NCBI GenBank assembly: GCA_904501855.1
Contig: CAJGCI010000002.1
Span: forward strand, 1-64,000
Direction of reading: 5' to 3'
Source: Oscillospiraceae bacterium
Lineage (GTDB): Bacteria; Bacillota; Clostridia; Oscillospirales; Oscillospiraceae
DNA: 64,000 nucleotides
Under the pieces are notes generated by a model, which saw nothing but the letters and a program-made list of their open reading frames with translations, searched no databases and had not been told where the DNA came from. Both the position numbers and the translations under genes were made by a program. Positions 33,485 to 43,379 of this stretch are shown in pieces (the first letter of the stretch is position 1; each line of letters starts with the position of its first letter).

Positions 33485-33979
33485 TTGAAGAAAATTGCGA
33501 TTATCATGGGAAGTGACAGTGACTTGCCCATCGTAGAAAAAGCGATGAAAATGCTGGATCAGTTTGAGGTTCCCTATGAAGCTCACGTGTATTCCGCACA
33601 TCGTACACCGGAACAGGCGCGGGAATTTGCTGTGAATGCAAAGGCCAACGGTTTCGGTGCCATCATCGCGGCTGCAGGCATGGCTGCGCATCTTGCCGGG
33701 GCCTTTGCGGCCAATACAACTCTGCCGGTCGTCGGTATTCCCGTCAGTTCCGGATCTCTCAACGGCGTTGACGCTCTGTATTCCACTGTTCAGATGCCCA
33801 CAGGAATCCCCGTGGCTACTGTTGCTGTGAACGGAGCTGCTAACGCCGCTTTGCTTTGTGTGGAGATGCTGGCCATCAGTGACGATGTGCTGGCAGAGAA
33901 GCTGGAAGAATATCGGAAAGCAGATACCCAGAAGACGCTGAACAAGAACAGCGCCGTGGAAGAGAAATATAATCATTAA
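33485..33979 (+). CDS. purE: PurE, N5-CAIR mutase (class I)
   Basis: This 164-residue enzyme interconverts N5-CAIR and CAIR in purine synthesis. It shows GSDSDLP, the YSAHRTPE loop with the catalytic His, and [27 protein letters not shown]. These are class I features. The class I enzyme needs N5-CAIR made by PurK, which is not encoded in this window. The glycine-rich loop reads [11 protein letters not shown], a variant of GAGGAAHLPG. The start codon is TTG at 33485 with AGGAGG at 33471-33476. It is the first gene of the purine operon. Confidence 0.93.
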   Translation: MKKIAIIMGSDSDLPIVEKAMKMLDQFEVPYEAHVYSAHRTPEQAREFAVNAKANGFGAIIAAAGMAAHLAGAFAANTTLPVVGIPVSSGSLNGVDALYSTVQMPTGIPVATVAVNGAANAALLCVEMLAISDDVLAEKLEEYRKADTQKTLNKNSAVEEKYNH

Positions 33980-34004
33980 GGGAATTCTCAGGAGGAACAA
34001 AACC

Positions 34005-34712
34005 ATGGAAATGCGTGAAATGCTGTACGAAGGAAAAGCCAAGAAAGTTTATGCTACGGAAGATCCGGATCTTCTCATCGTCTCTTACAAGGACGACGCC
34101 ACTGCTTTCAACGGAAAGAAAAAAGGCACCATTACCGGAAAGGGAGCCATCAACAACCGCGTCACCAACTTCATGATGCAGCGGCTGGAAGAGCAGGGTG
34201 TTCCCACTCATTTTGTAGAAGAGCTGAACGACCGTGAGACCGTAGTGAAAAAAGTGGAGATCGTTCCTCTGGAAGTGATTATCCGCAACATTTCAGCCGG
34301 CAGCTTTGCCAAGCGTTACGGTGTGGAAGAAGGAATCCCGTTTGAGAATCCCACGATAGAATTTTCCTACAAGAACGACGATCTGGACGATCCTCTTATC
34401 AACGAATATCACATTCAGGCGCTGAAACTTGCTACTCCCGAAGAAGTCGACACCATCAAGAAGATGGCTTTCAAGGTCAATGCGGTAATGAAAGAGTTCT
34501 TTGCTCAGCGCAATGTGGATCTGGTTGACTTCAAGCTGGAGTTTGGCAAGACCTCTGACGGCACTATCGTTCTGGCAGACGAGATCAGTCCGGACACCTG
34601 CCGTTTCTGGGATTCGGAAACTCATGAAAAGCTGGATAAAGACCGTTTCCGCAGAGATCTCGGAAATGTAGAAGATGCTTACGATGAAATGCTGAAGCGC
34701 ATTATCGGATAA
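34005..34712 (+). CDS. purC: PurC, SAICAR synthetase
   Basis: This 235-residue enzyme ligates aspartate to CAIR with ATP. Motifs are [10 protein letters not shown] (ATP site, N-terminus), [28 protein letters not shown], and LVDFKLEFG with [14 protein letters not shown] (Mg and substrate). Length is that of bacterial monofunctional PurC. The ATG at 34005 follows AGGAGG. The gap to purM is 80 bp, the largest in the operon, and I see no promoter in it. Confidence 0.95.
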   Translation: MEMREMLYEGKAKKVYATEDPDLLIVSYKDDATAFNGKKKGTITGKGAINNRVTNFMMQRLEEQGVPTHFVEELNDRETVVKKVEIVPLEVIIRNISAGSFAKRYGVEEGIPFENPTIEFSYKNDDLDDPLINEYHIQALKLATPEEVDTIKKMAFKVNAVMKEFFAQRNVDLVDFKLEFGKTSDGTIVLADEISPDTCRFWDSETHEKLDKDRFRRDLGNVEDAYDEMLKRIIG

Positions 34713-34792
34713 TTGTGTTTCTGTATTTTTGAGATGACAGCATACCGGAACCGACCGGTTTGAAAACAAACAACGCGAAAGGAATAAGGTTG

Positions 34793-35830
34793 ATGAAAAG
34801 TCAAAGTGACAGCTACGCTTCCGCCGGTGTTGATATTACCGCCGGCTACAAAGCAGTCGAATTAATGAAAAGCCATATTGCAAGAACCACCACAGACGGG
34901 GTGATCGGATCAATCGGCGGCTTTGGCGGACTGTTTCAGCCCAACCTGGCCGGGATGGAAGAACCGATCCTGGTCTCCGGCACAGACGGCGTCGGCACGA
35001 AGTTGCGCATTGCTTTCCTGATGGACAAACATGACACCGTCGGCATCGACTGTGTTGCCATGTGCGTCAATGACATCGTATGCTGCGGCGCCCGTCCGCT
35101 GTTCTTCCTGGACTATATCGCCTGCGGCAAGAACTATCCCGACCGTATTGCTTCTATCGTTTCCGGCGTTGCAGAGGGCTGTGTTCAGTCCGGCGCGGCG
35201 CTTATCGGAGGAGAGACCGCCGAGATGCCCGGGTTTTATCCTGTGGATGAATATGATCTGGCCGGATTTGCTGTCGGCATTGTAGACAAGAAAAAAATGA
35301 TCGACAATTCCGCTATTCGGGCTGGAGATGTCATCATTGCCCTTCCTTCCAGCGGAGTTCATTCCAACGGCTTCTCTCTGGTCCGCAAGGTCTTTGATGT
35401 TGAAAACAGCGATATCAAAACACCCAACGAGCGCCTCGGCGGAAAATCCATCGGAGAGGCTTTGCTGGCACCCACGAAGATCTATGTAAAGCCGGTGCTG
35501 GCGGTACAGGAAGCGGTTACCATCAAAGGCGTATCTCATATCACCGGCGGTGGTTTTTACGAGAATGTCCCCCGCAGCATTCCTTCGGGCTACACCGCAA
35601 AGATCGAAAAGGCAAGCATTCGCACTCCGGTCCTTTTTGATCTTATTGCAGAGGCCGGCAACATTCCGGAAAGAGATATGTTCAACACCTTCAACATGGG
35701 TGTTGGCATGTGTATGATCGTTGAACGAAATGATGTGGATACTGCCATTTCGGTTCTGAAAAAACAGGGCGAAGCCGCCTATGTGATCGGCGAAGTAGTA
35801 GAAGGAAGTGAGGGGGTCATCCTGTGCTGA
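34793..35830 (+). CDS. purM: PurM, AIR synthetase
   Basis: This 345-residue enzyme closes the imidazole ring of FGAM to give AIR, using ATP. Visible motifs are [49 protein letters not shown] and GITGGGF-like [13 protein letters not shown]. The reading frame is open upstream; ATG 34793 is preferred because AAAGGA and the family N-terminus both point there, with a TTG one codon earlier as a minor alternative. It overlaps purN by 7 bp. Confidence 0.94.
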   Translation: MKSQSDSYASAGVDITAGYKAVELMKSHIARTTTDGVIGSIGGFGGLFQPNLAGMEEPILVSGTDGVGTKLRIAFLMDKHDTVGIDCVAMCVNDIVCCGARPLFFLDYIACGKNYPDRIASIVSGVAEGCVQSGAALIGGETAEMPGFYPVDEYDLAGFAVGIVDKKKMIDNSAIRAGDVIIALPSSGVHSNGFSLVRKVFDVENSDIKTPNERLGGKSIGEALLAPTKIYVKPVLAVQEAVTIKGVSHITGGGFYENVPRSIPSGYTAKIEKASIRTPVLFDLIAEAGNIPERDMFNTFNMGVGMCMIVERNDVDTAISVLKKQGEAAYVIGEVVEGSEGVILC

Positions 35831-36408
35831 ACATTGCTGTTATGGTATCCGGCGGAGGAACTAATCTGCAGGCCCTGATCGACGCTCAGAAGAGCGGTGT
35901 CATCCGGGACGGAAAGATCACCCTGGTCGTTTCCAGTTCGCCGACCGCCTACGCCCTGACAAGAGCGGAGCAGAACGGGATCGAGGGTCTCGTATGCAAC
36001 GATGAGGAAGAACTCATTCGCATCATGGATGAGCATCAGATCTCCCTGATCGTTCTTGCCGGTTACATGACCATTCTCAGTGAAAACTTTGTGAAACGTT
36101 ATCCGGAACGGATCATCAACGTCCACCCGGCATTGATCCCGTCCTTTTGCGGAAAGGGTTTTTACGGACTTCGTGTCCATGAGGCAGCCCTGAATTACGG
36201 AGTTAAAATCACCGGAGCCACGGTTCATTACGTTAACGAGATCCCCGACGGCGGGAAGATCATTCTTCAGAAAGCCGTAGAGATCCAGGAGGATGACACT
36301 CCCAAGACTCTTCAGAAACGCGTAATGGAAGAAGCGGAATGGGTCATTCTTCCCCAGGCCGTTCAGTTGGTGTGTGAAAAAATATTATCGGAGGAAAATC
36401 ATGGCTAA
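35824..36408 (+). CDS. purN: PurN, GAR formyltransferase (10-formyl-THF dependent)
   Basis: This 194-residue enzyme transfers a formyl group to GAR. Conserved residues are in [14 protein letters not shown], the folate loop [22 protein letters not shown] with the Asn-His pair, and [11 protein letters not shown] with the catalytic Asp. It starts with GTG at 35824, within the end of purM, and its last 8 bp overlap the next gene. The characteristic phosphate-binding N-terminus is preserved. Confidence 0.93.
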   Translation: MLNIAVMVSGGGTNLQALIDAQKSGVIRDGKITLVVSSSPTAYALTRAEQNGIEGLVCNDEEELIRIMDEHQISLIVLAGYMTILSENFVKRYPERIINVHPALIPSFCGKGFYGLRVHEAALNYGVKITGATVHYVNEIPDGGKIILQKAVEIQEDDTPKTLQKRVMEEAEWVILPQAVQLVCEKILSEENHG

Positions 36409-37108
36409 GTATGATATTGCAACTTTACTGAAGACCAATGCATATCCCGGCAGAGGGATCATCCTGGGCCGCAGCGTCGATGACAAGTATGCCGTTGCTG
36501 CATATTTCATCATGGGCCGCAGCGCCAACAGCCGCAATCGTATTTTCACGGAAACCGAAGACGGCATCAAGACAGAGGCTTTTGATCCCGCTGCAATGGA
36601 AGACCCTTCCCTGATCATTTACCACCCGGTTCGGGAGCTGAAGGGACAGCTCATCGTAACCAACGGTGATCAGACCGATACTATTCGGGACGGACTGGCA
36701 GAAGGCAAGACGATGAGCGAAGCTCTGAAGAGCCGCGAGTTTGAGCCGGATCAGCCCAACTACACCCCGAGAATCTCCGGTGTCATTCATGCAGACGGAA
36801 GCTATGAGATGTCTATTCTCAAATCACTCTACGGCGATCCTTCCTGCTGCTGCCGCTACACTTTTGATTATGACAAACCTCAGGCCGGCCTTGCACATTT
36901 TATCCACACCTACGTGGGCGATGGCAGCCCGCTTCCCTCCTTCGTCGGAGAACCGGAGGACGTTTCCATCGACTGCCCGGACCCGCAGTCCCTCGCACAG
37001 CTCCTTTGGGAGAGCCTGAACGAAGACAACAAGGTCTCTCTTTACGTATGCTACACCGAGCTTTCCACTGGCAAGCGCAGTGTCGTCATTTGCAATAAGA
37101 ATCAGTAA
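36401..37108 (+). CDS. purO: PurO, archaeal-type IMP cyclohydrolase
   Basis: This 235-residue protein matches the PurO-type IMP cyclohydrolase first known from archaea, unrelated to the cyclohydrolase domain of PurH. Family features include PGRGIILGRS, AAYFIMGRSANSRNR, DPSLIIYHPVRE, and QPNYTPRISGV. It performs the final ring closure from FAICAR to IMP. The following gene is a stand-alone AICAR transformylase, so the two together replace bifunctional PurH. ATG 36401 has GGAGG upstream and overlaps purN by 8 bp; an in-frame start at 36374 lies inside purN and is not needed. Confidence 0.9.
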   Translation: MAKYDIATLLKTNAYPGRGIILGRSVDDKYAVAAYFIMGRSANSRNRIFTETEDGIKTEAFDPAAMEDPSLIIYHPVRELKGQLIVTNGDQTDTIRDGLAEGKTMSEALKSREFEPDQPNYTPRISGVIHADGSYEMSILKSLYGDPSCCCRYTFDYDKPQAGLAHFIHTYVGDGSPLPSFVGEPEDVSIDCPDPQSLAQLLWESLNEDNKVSLYVCYTELSTGKRSVVICNKNQ

Positions 37109-37122
37109 CGGAGGAAAACAAA

Positions 37123-38301
37123 ATGAAAAAGATAGAACTGAAATACGGTTGCAATCCCAACCAGAAACCCTCCAGCATCTATGTGGCTGACGGACGGGAT
37201 CTTCCCGTGGAAGTCCTGAACGGCCGGCCCGGATATATCAATTTTATGGACGCTCTCAACTCCTGGCGTCTGGTCAGCGAACTTAAGAAGAACACCGGTC
37301 TTCCCGCCGCCGCTTCCTTCAAACACGTCTCTCCTGCCGGTGCAGCTGTTGCGAAGGAGCTTTCGGAGCTGGAACGTCAGATGTATTTTGTCTCTCCGGA
37401 TCTGGACGTCACCCCCATTGCCAGCGCCTATATCCGCGCCCGCGGAACGGATCGTCTGTGCTCTTACGGAGACTGGGCAGCGCTGTCCGACACCTGTGAC
37501 AAGACTACCGCTCTGTATCTGAAGGATGAAGTTTCCGATGGCATTATTGCTCCGGATTATACCGAAGAAGCTCTGGAGATCCTGAAAACCAAGAAAAAAG
37601 GCAACTACAACATCGTAAAAATTGATGCCTCTTTTGTTCCCGATCCTATTGAGCATCGTGAGATTTACGGCATCACCTTTGAGCAAGGCATCAATGACTA
37701 TGCTGTCACGGATGATACCTTTGCCAACATCGTTACCTCGAACACCGACCTCACCGAGGCAGTGCGTCGGGACATGACCATCGCGCTGCTCACTCTGAAA
37801 TACACCCAGTCCAACTCCGTCTGTTATGTGAAAGATGGTCAGGCCATCGGCGTTGGCGCCGGTCAGCAGAGCCGTATCCACTGCACCAGACTGGCTGGCA
37901 ACAAGGCCGACAACTGGCTGCTGCGTCAGCATCCGAAAGTGCTCGGTCTGGACTTCATCGACGGAATCCGCCGCCCCAACCGCGACAACGCCATCGATGT
38001 CTATATTTCTGACGAGTATGAAGACGTCCTCCGTGACGGTGTGTGGCAAGAGACTTTCAAGACTCGTCCCGAGCCTCTGACTCTGGAAGAAAAGAAAGCC
38101 TGGATTGCAACACAGTCCGGACTTACTGTCGGCTCCGATGCGTTCTTCCCCTTCGGTGACAATATTGAGCGGGCAAGAAAATCCGGTGTGAACTACGTAA
38201 TTCAGCCCGGCGGAAGCATCCGGGACGACAATGTTATCGATACTTGCAATCAGTACGGTATGCTCATGATCTTCACGGGCTCCCGTCTGTTCCATCATTA
38301 A
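37123..38301 (+). CDS. Stand-alone AICAR transformylase (PurH C-terminal domain only)
   Basis: This 392-residue protein is equivalent to the C-terminal half of PurH, transferring formyl from 10-formyl-THF to AICAR. Key features are LKYGCNPNQKP, SFKHVSPAGAAV with the catalytic Lys67-His68 pair, GDWAALSD, KYTQSNSVCYVKDGQ, GAGQQSRIHCTRLAG and the C-terminal QPGGSIRDD. It has no N-terminal cyclohydrolase (MGS-like) domain. Such single-domain forms have been called PurV in archaeal surveys. It is 14 bp behind purO, with GGAGG before its ATG. It is well conserved and not a fragment. Confidence 0.92.
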   Translation: MKKIELKYGCNPNQKPSSIYVADGRDLPVEVLNGRPGYINFMDALNSWRLVSELKKNTGLPAAASFKHVSPAGAAVAKELSELERQMYFVSPDLDVTPIASAYIRARGTDRLCSYGDWAALSDTCDKTTALYLKDEVSDGIIAPDYTEEALEILKTKKKGNYNIVKIDASFVPDPIEHREIYGITFEQGINDYAVTDDTFANIVTSNTDLTEAVRRDMTIALLTLKYTQSNSVCYVKDGQAIGVGAGQQSRIHCTRLAGNKADNWLLRQHPKVLGLDFIDGIRRPNRDNAIDVYISDEYEDVLRDGVWQETFKTRPEPLTLEEKKAWIATQSGLTVGSDAFFPFGDNIERARKSGVNYVIQPGGSIRDDNVIDTCNQYGMLMIFTGSRLFHH

Positions 38302-38317
38302 TCGAATCCTATCCAAC

Positions 38318-38341
38318 ATTCCGCGCTGAATAGCGCGGAAT
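38318..38341 (+). repeat. Intra-operon hairpin between the transformylase gene and purD
   Basis: A perfect 10-bp inverted repeat ATTCCGCGCT / AGCGCGGAAT with a 4-nt loop has no T-run after it, so it is unlikely to be a full terminator. It could be a processing or mRNA-stability element. Confidence 0.6.
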
Positions 38342-38379
38342 TTGGCCATTAATAATCTTGTGTGGAGAGGAATACTGTT

Positions 38380-39657
38380 ATGAAGATCATGGTCGTAGGT
38401 GGCGGCGGACGTGAACATGCCGTCATCAAAGCACTGAAAAAGAATCCTGAGATCACTGAGATCGTTGCCCTCCCCGGGAACGGCGGCATTGCAGCGGATG
38501 CTACCTGTGTTCCCGTCGGTGCCACGGATCTGGACGGCCTTGTGAAATACGCATGTGAAAATGCAGTGGATTTTGCCGTTGTGACCCCGGATGATCCCCT
38601 GGTCATGGGTGCTGTTGATCTGCTGGAAGCGGCAGGGATCCCCTGTTTCGGCCCGAACAAAAATGCCGCAATTCTGGAAGGCAGCAAGGTCTTTTCCAAA
38701 AACCTGATGAAAAAATACGGAATTCCAACTGCTGCCTATGAAGTGTTTACCTCTTCCTCCGAAGCGCTGGATTATGTGGAAACTGCTCCCCTTCCTCTGG
38801 TCGTTAAGGCAGATGGTCTTGCTCTTGGAAAGGGCGTTCTCATTGCACAGACCCGCCAGGAGGCAGTCGAGGCTGTCAAGACCATTATGGAAGACAAGAA
38901 ATTCGGTGCCAGCGGTAATCAGATCGTTGTCGAGGAGTTCCTGGAAGGCCCGGAAGTGTCCGTTCTTGCCTTTACCGACGGTAAGACGGTCGTTCCCATG
39001 GTCTCATCCATGGATCACAAACGAGCGAAAGATCATGATGAAGGTCTGAATACCGGTGGAATGGGAACCATCGCTCCCAACCCCTACTACACACCATCTG
39101 TGGCAGACACCTGCATGGAACAGATCTTCCTTCCCACCATCCGTGCGATGGCTGAAGAAGGCCGTCCCTTCCGCGGCTGTCTGTACTTTGGTCTGATGGT
39201 CACCAAAAACGGACCGAAAGTTATTGAATACAACTGTCGCTTCGGCGACCCGGAAGCTCAGGTTGTGCTTCCCCTGCTGGAAAGTGATCTTTTCACTGTC
39301 ATGCAGGCCTGCCGCAACGGATTGCTGGCGGAGACGGACGTCTCCTTCTCCTCTGACAGCGCGTGCTGTGTCATCATGGCAAGTGACGGATATCCATCCA
39401 GTTACCAGAAAGGATTTGCTATCTCTTTTGATCCGGATCTTTCCGCTGACGTTTATGTTGCCGGAGCAAAACTGGAGAACGAAAAACTGCTTACCAGCGG
39501 AGGTCGTGTTCTGGGTGTGACCTGCAAGGCGGAAACACTGAAAGATGCTATTGCCCTTGCTTATGAGCAGGTGAAAAAGATACATTTTGACAACGCTTAT
39601 TATCGCAAAGACATCGGGCAGCGCGCGCTGAACGCAGGCGCTGTGCAGGAGGGATAA
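38380..39657 (+). CDS. purD: PurD, GAR synthetase
   Basis: This 425-residue ATP-grasp ligase joins phosphoribosylamine and glycine. Motifs: MVVGGGGREHA (N-terminus), PLVVKADGLALGKGV (ATP-grasp lysine), NTGGMGTIAPNPYY, GCLYFGLMVTKNGPKVIEYNCRFGDPE (metal ligands). ATG 38380 is chosen because GGAGAGG lies 9 nt upstream; an earlier in-frame GTG is part of that site. The gene is in the operon and ends 3 bp before purL. Confidence 0.94.
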   Translation: MKIMVVGGGGREHAVIKALKKNPEITEIVALPGNGGIAADATCVPVGATDLDGLVKYACENAVDFAVVTPDDPLVMGAVDLLEAAGIPCFGPNKNAAILEGSKVFSKNLMKKYGIPTAAYEVFTSSSEALDYVETAPLPLVVKADGLALGKGVLIAQTRQEAVEAVKTIMEDKKFGASGNQIVVEEFLEGPEVSVLAFTDGKTVVPMVSSMDHKRAKDHDEGLNTGGMGTIAPNPYYTPSVADTCMEQIFLPTIRAMAEEGRPFRGCLYFGLMVTKNGPKVIEYNCRFGDPEAQVVLPLLESDLFTVMQACRNGLLAETDVSFSSDSACCVIMASDGYPSSYQKGFAISFDPDLSADVYVAGAKLENEKLLTSGGRVLGVTCKAETLKDAIALAYEQVKKIHFDNAYYRKDIGQRALNAGAVQEG

Positions 39658-39660
39658 CTC

Positions 39661-42600
39661 ATGGTATACCGTATTTATGTTGAGAAAAAAGAAGAGCTTG
39701 CCAACGAAGCAAGAGAACTGGCCGGTGAAGCACGGGATTTTCTGGGAATCCAGTCTCTGGAGAAAGTCCGTATCCTGAACCGTTATGATGTGGAAAATAT
39801 TGATAAGGATCTCTTTGATCAGGCGGTTCGCACCGTCTTTTCCGAACCTCAGCTGGATCAGACCTTTGAGCATCTCCCGGAGACCGATGCTCAGGTATTT
39901 GCCGTGGAGTTTCTTCCCGGACAGTACGATCAGCGGGCAGATTCCGCTGCGCAGTGTATTCAGATCATCTCCCAGGGCGACCGCCCTGCGGTTCACACGG
40001 CGAAGGTCTACCTTCTGTATGGCGATCTTTCCGCAGAAGATCTTGCCGCAATAAAAAAGCACGTCATCAATCCGGTGGAAAGCCGGGAAGCCTCTCTGGA
40101 TCGTGTGGAGACTCTGGCCGTTCAGTATGAGATTCCGGAGACCGTAGATATCCTGAACGGTTTTATTTCCTATGACGAAAATCAGCTGGCGGCATTTGCC
40201 CGGGAAAAAGGCCTGGCCATGGATCTGGGCGATCTGGTATGCTGCCGGGACTACTTCCGTTCCGAAGGACGGGATCCCAGCATCACGGAGATCCGCGTCA
40301 TTGATACCTACTGGTCCGATCACTGCCGTCACACCACGTTCAACACGGTAATCGATTCCATTGAGACCGATGATCCCGAGCTCCGGAACGCCTATAATGA
40401 ATACATCCGCACCCGCGAGGAGCTCCACCGCACAAAGCCCGTTACTCTGATGGATATGGGCACCATCGGTGCCCGTTATCTGAAGTCCGTGGGCATGCTG
40501 GATAAGCTGGATGAATCCGAGGAGATCAATGCCTGTACCGTAAAGATCAAGGTTAATGTCAACGGAAAAGCCCAGGACTGGCTCCTTCTTTTCAAAAACG
40601 AAACCCACAACCACCCGACGGAAATCGAACCCTTTGGCGGTGCTGCCACCTGCATCGGCGGTGCAATTCGTGATCCGCTTTCCGGACGCAGCTACGTTTA
40701 TTCCGCAATGCGTGTTACAGGTGCTGCCAATCCGCTGCGAAGCGTCAGCGAGACTCTGAAAGGCAAACTGCCTCAGAAAAAGCTTGTCACTACTGCAGCC
40801 GCCGGTTACTCTTCCTACGGCAACCAGATCGGTCTTGCTACGGGGCAGGTTGACGAACTCTATCACGATGGTTATGCTGCCAAACGCATGGAGATCGGCG
40901 CTGTTGTTGCTGCTGCTCCCGCTGAAAATGTTCGCCGTGAACGTCCCTCCGGCGGAGATGTCATCATTCTTCTCGGCGGACGTACCGGACGAGACGGCTG
41001 CGGCGGTGCTACCGGTTCCTCCAAAGCGCATACGGTAGAATCTCTGGACACCTGCGGTGCAGAAGTTCAGAAGGGCAATGCTCCCGAAGAACGCAAGCTT
41101 CAGCGACTGTTCCGCAATCCGGAAGCGTCCCGCATGATCAAACGCTGCAACGATTTTGGTGCCGGCGGTGTTTCCGTTGCAGTCGGCGAACTTGCAGACG
41201 GTCTGGATATTGATCTGAATACCGTTCCGAAGAAGTATGACGGTCTGGACGGCACAGAGCTGGCGATCTCCGAATCACAGGAGCGCATGGCCGTGGTCGT
41301 TGCCGGAGAGGATGCCGAAAAGTTCCGTGCTCTGGCTGCAGAAGAGAATCTGGAATCCACGGTGATCGCAAAGGTTACTGAAGACCGCAGACTGAAAATG
41401 AAATGGAACGGTGCCACTATCGTGGACATTTCCCGCGATTTTCTGGATACCAACGGTGCGGAAAAGCATATGTCCGCGTCTCTCCCGAAAACGAGATCGT
41501 GGGCAAAGACCATTCCCGCCTCATTCAACGAAGGCCTGCTTTCTCTGGCTGACGATCTGAATGTGTGTTCCAAGCGTGGGCTGTCGGAACGGTTTGACTC
41601 TACGATCGGCGCCGGAACGGTGCTCATGCCGTTCGGAGGCAAGACGCAGACCACGCCGATCCAGGCCATGGTCAACAAAGTTTCCTGTGAAAAAGAGGAT
41701 ACCGACACCTGTTCCGTGATGGCTTGGGGATTCAACCCCTTTATCATGGAAAATTCCCCCTTCCACGGGGCTTATCTTTCCGTGGTGGAATCGGTTGCCA
41801 AACTTATCGCCACCGGTGCCGGATATGAAGATATTTATCTTTCCTTCCAGGAATATTTCCCCCATCTGGGTCAGGATCCGGAAAAATGGGGGCAGCCGGT
41901 ATCTGCGCTCCTCGGAGCTTTCCGTGCGCAGAAAGACTTTGGTGTCGCCGCCATTGGCGGAAAAGACTCCATGTCCGGAACATTTGAAAACATGTCCGTT
42001 CCTCCCACGCTGGTATCCTTTGCCATTACCACCACCTGTGTGGACAACATCGTATCCAACGAACTGAAGGGTGCCGGACATTCCCTGTACTGGTTCAAAC
42101 CCGACTATCTGGAAAACGGTCTGCCGGATGCGGACTCGCTGAAGGATATTATGAAGACCGTACATGCGCTGGTCAAAGAAGGAAAGATTCTTACCGCGTA
42201 TACGCCGGGTTACGGCGGTGTGGCAGAAGCGCTGATGAAGATGTGCTTCGGCAACCGCATTGGTGTGAAGCTGGACGGCGGCTGTTCTCTGGAAGATATA
42301 TTCGGATACCGTTACGGTTCCTTTGTTGTGGAATCCGAAGAAGATCTCTCCTCCTGCGGAGCAGTTCTTCTCGGCACCACATCGGAAGATCCCGTGTTCT
42401 GCTGCGGTGACTCCTGCGTTGCTCTGGAACATCTCTCCGAGGTATATGAGAACAAACTGGAGTCGGTCTACCCCATGAATGTGGATACTCAGGCCGATGA
42501 AGAGGTTCCCGCATACAGCTTCTCTGCAGAGAGCCGGGTCTCCCCTGCAGTCAAAACCGCAAAACCCAAGGTGCTGATCCCGGTCTTCCCCGGAACGAAC

Positions 42601-43359
42601 TGTGAATACGATTCCGCAAAAGCCTTTGCCCGTGCAGGTGCCGATCCGGAGATCGTGGTCATTCGCAACATGACTTCCGCCGATATTACCGAATCGGTTC
42701 AGTATATCGCCAAGCAGATCAAGCAGTCCCAGATCATCTTCATCCCGGGAGGTTTCTCCGGCGGTGATGAGCCGGAAGGAAGCGCAAAATTCATTACCGC
42801 CTTCTTCCGCAATCAGGAGATCTCGGATGCCGTCAGCGATCTCCTGGAAAACCGGGATGGTCTCATGGCCGGTATCTGCAACGGGTTCCAGGCTCTGGTG
42901 AAACTGGGTCTTGTTCCTTATGGAAAGATCATGGATACCGATGCGTCTTGCCCGACGCTGACCTACAACACAATCGGACGCCATCAGTCCATGCTGGTCC
43001 GCACTCGCATTGCCTCCAACATGTCTCCGTGGCTTGCCAATACGCAGCCCGGTGAGATCTATACGGTTCCCATCTCTCACGGCGAAGGCCGTTTCTATGC
43101 TTCACGTGATCTGGTGGAACAGCTGGCAAAACAGGGTCAGATAGCCACACAGTATGTGGATCTGTCCGGAAAGCCCACCATGGACATCGCGGCGAACCCC
43201 AACGGCTCCATTTGCGCCATCGAGGGAATCACCTCGCCGGACGGCCGTGTATTCGGCAAGATGGGCCACGCAGAACGTGTTGGCTACGGCCTGTACAAAA
43301 ATGTTGAAGGTGACTTTAACATCGGCATGTTTGACTCTGCGGTAAAATATTTCAAATAA
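39661..43359 (+). CDS. purL: PurL, single-chain FGAM synthase with fused glutaminase
   Basis: This 1232-residue fused enzyme is the Clostridia-type single-chain form. The N-terminal and two AIRS-like ATP-binding halves (TYWSDHCRHTTF, NETHNHPTEIEPFGGAAT, GGKDSMSGTF) are followed by a C-terminal class I glutamine amidotransferase (PVFPGTNCEYDSAKAF, GICNGFQ with nucleophile Cys at about 1073, ISHGEGRF with the catalytic His at about 1140). It converts FGAR to FGAM. Fusion explains the absence of purS and purQ. It begins directly after purD and precedes lysA by 20 bp. Confidence 0.95.
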   Translation: MVYRIYVEKKEELANEARELAGEARDFLGIQSLEKVRILNRYDVENIDKDLFDQAVRTVFSEPQLDQTFEHLPETDAQVFAVEFLPGQYDQRADSAAQCIQIISQGDRPAVHTAKVYLLYGDLSAEDLAAIKKHVINPVESREASLDRVETLAVQYEIPETVDILNGFISYDENQLAAFAREKGLAMDLGDLVCCRDYFRSEGRDPSITEIRVIDTYWSDHCRHTTFNTVIDSIETDDPELRNAYNEYIRTREELHRTKPVTLMDMGTIGARYLKSVGMLDKLDESEEINACTVKIKVNVNGKAQDWLLLFKNETHNHPTEIEPFGGAATCIGGAIRDPLSGRSYVYSAMRVTGAANPLRSVSETLKGKLPQKKLVTTAAAGYSSYGNQIGLATGQVDELYHDGYAAKRMEIGAVVAAAPAENVRRERPSGGDVIILLGGRTGRDGCGGATGSSKAHTVESLDTCGAEVQKGNAPEERKLQRLFRNPEASRMIKRCNDFGAGGVSVAVGELADGLDIDLNTVPKKYDGLDGTELAISESQERMAVVVAGEDAEKFRALAAEENLESTVIAKVTEDRRLKMKWNGATIVDISRDFLDTNGAEKHMSASLPKTRSWAKTIPASFNEGLLSLADDLNVCSKRGLSERFDSTIGAGTVLMPFGGKTQTTPIQAMVNKVSCEKEDTDTCSVMAWGFNPFIMENSPFHGAYLSVVESVAKLIATGAGYEDIYLSFQEYFPHLGQDPEKWGQPVSALLGAFRAQKDFGVAAIGGKDSMSGTFENMSVPPTLVSFAITTTCVDNIVSNELKGAGHSLYWFKPDYLENGLPDADSLKDIMKTVHALVKEGKILTAYTPGYGGVAEALMKMCFGNRIGVKLDGGCSLEDIFGYRYGSFVVESEEDLSSCGAVLLGTTSEDPVFCCGDSCVALEHLSEVYENKLESVYPMNVDTQADEEVPAYSFSAESRVSPAVKTAKPKVLIPVFPGTNCEYDSAKAFARAGADPEIVVIRNMTSADITESVQYIAKQIKQSQIIFIPGGFSGGDEPEGSAKFITAFFRNQEISDAVSDLLENRDGLMAGICNGFQALVKLGLVPYGKIMDTDASCPTLTYNTIGRHQSMLVRTRIASNMSPWLANTQPGEIYTVPISHGEGRFYASRDLVEQLAKQGQIATQYVDLSGKPTMDIAANPNGSICAIEGITSPDGRVFGKMGHAERVGYGLYKNVEGDFNIGMFDSAVKYFK

Positions 43360-43379
43360 ATTATGAGGGAGGAACGTAA

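Noticed and set aside
39004..43080. Long open frames on the minus strand opposite purD and purL (up to 675 codons)
   Set aside because: They lie entirely antisense to well-supported purine genes, lack ribosome-binding sites and read as composition artefacts of the sense codons.
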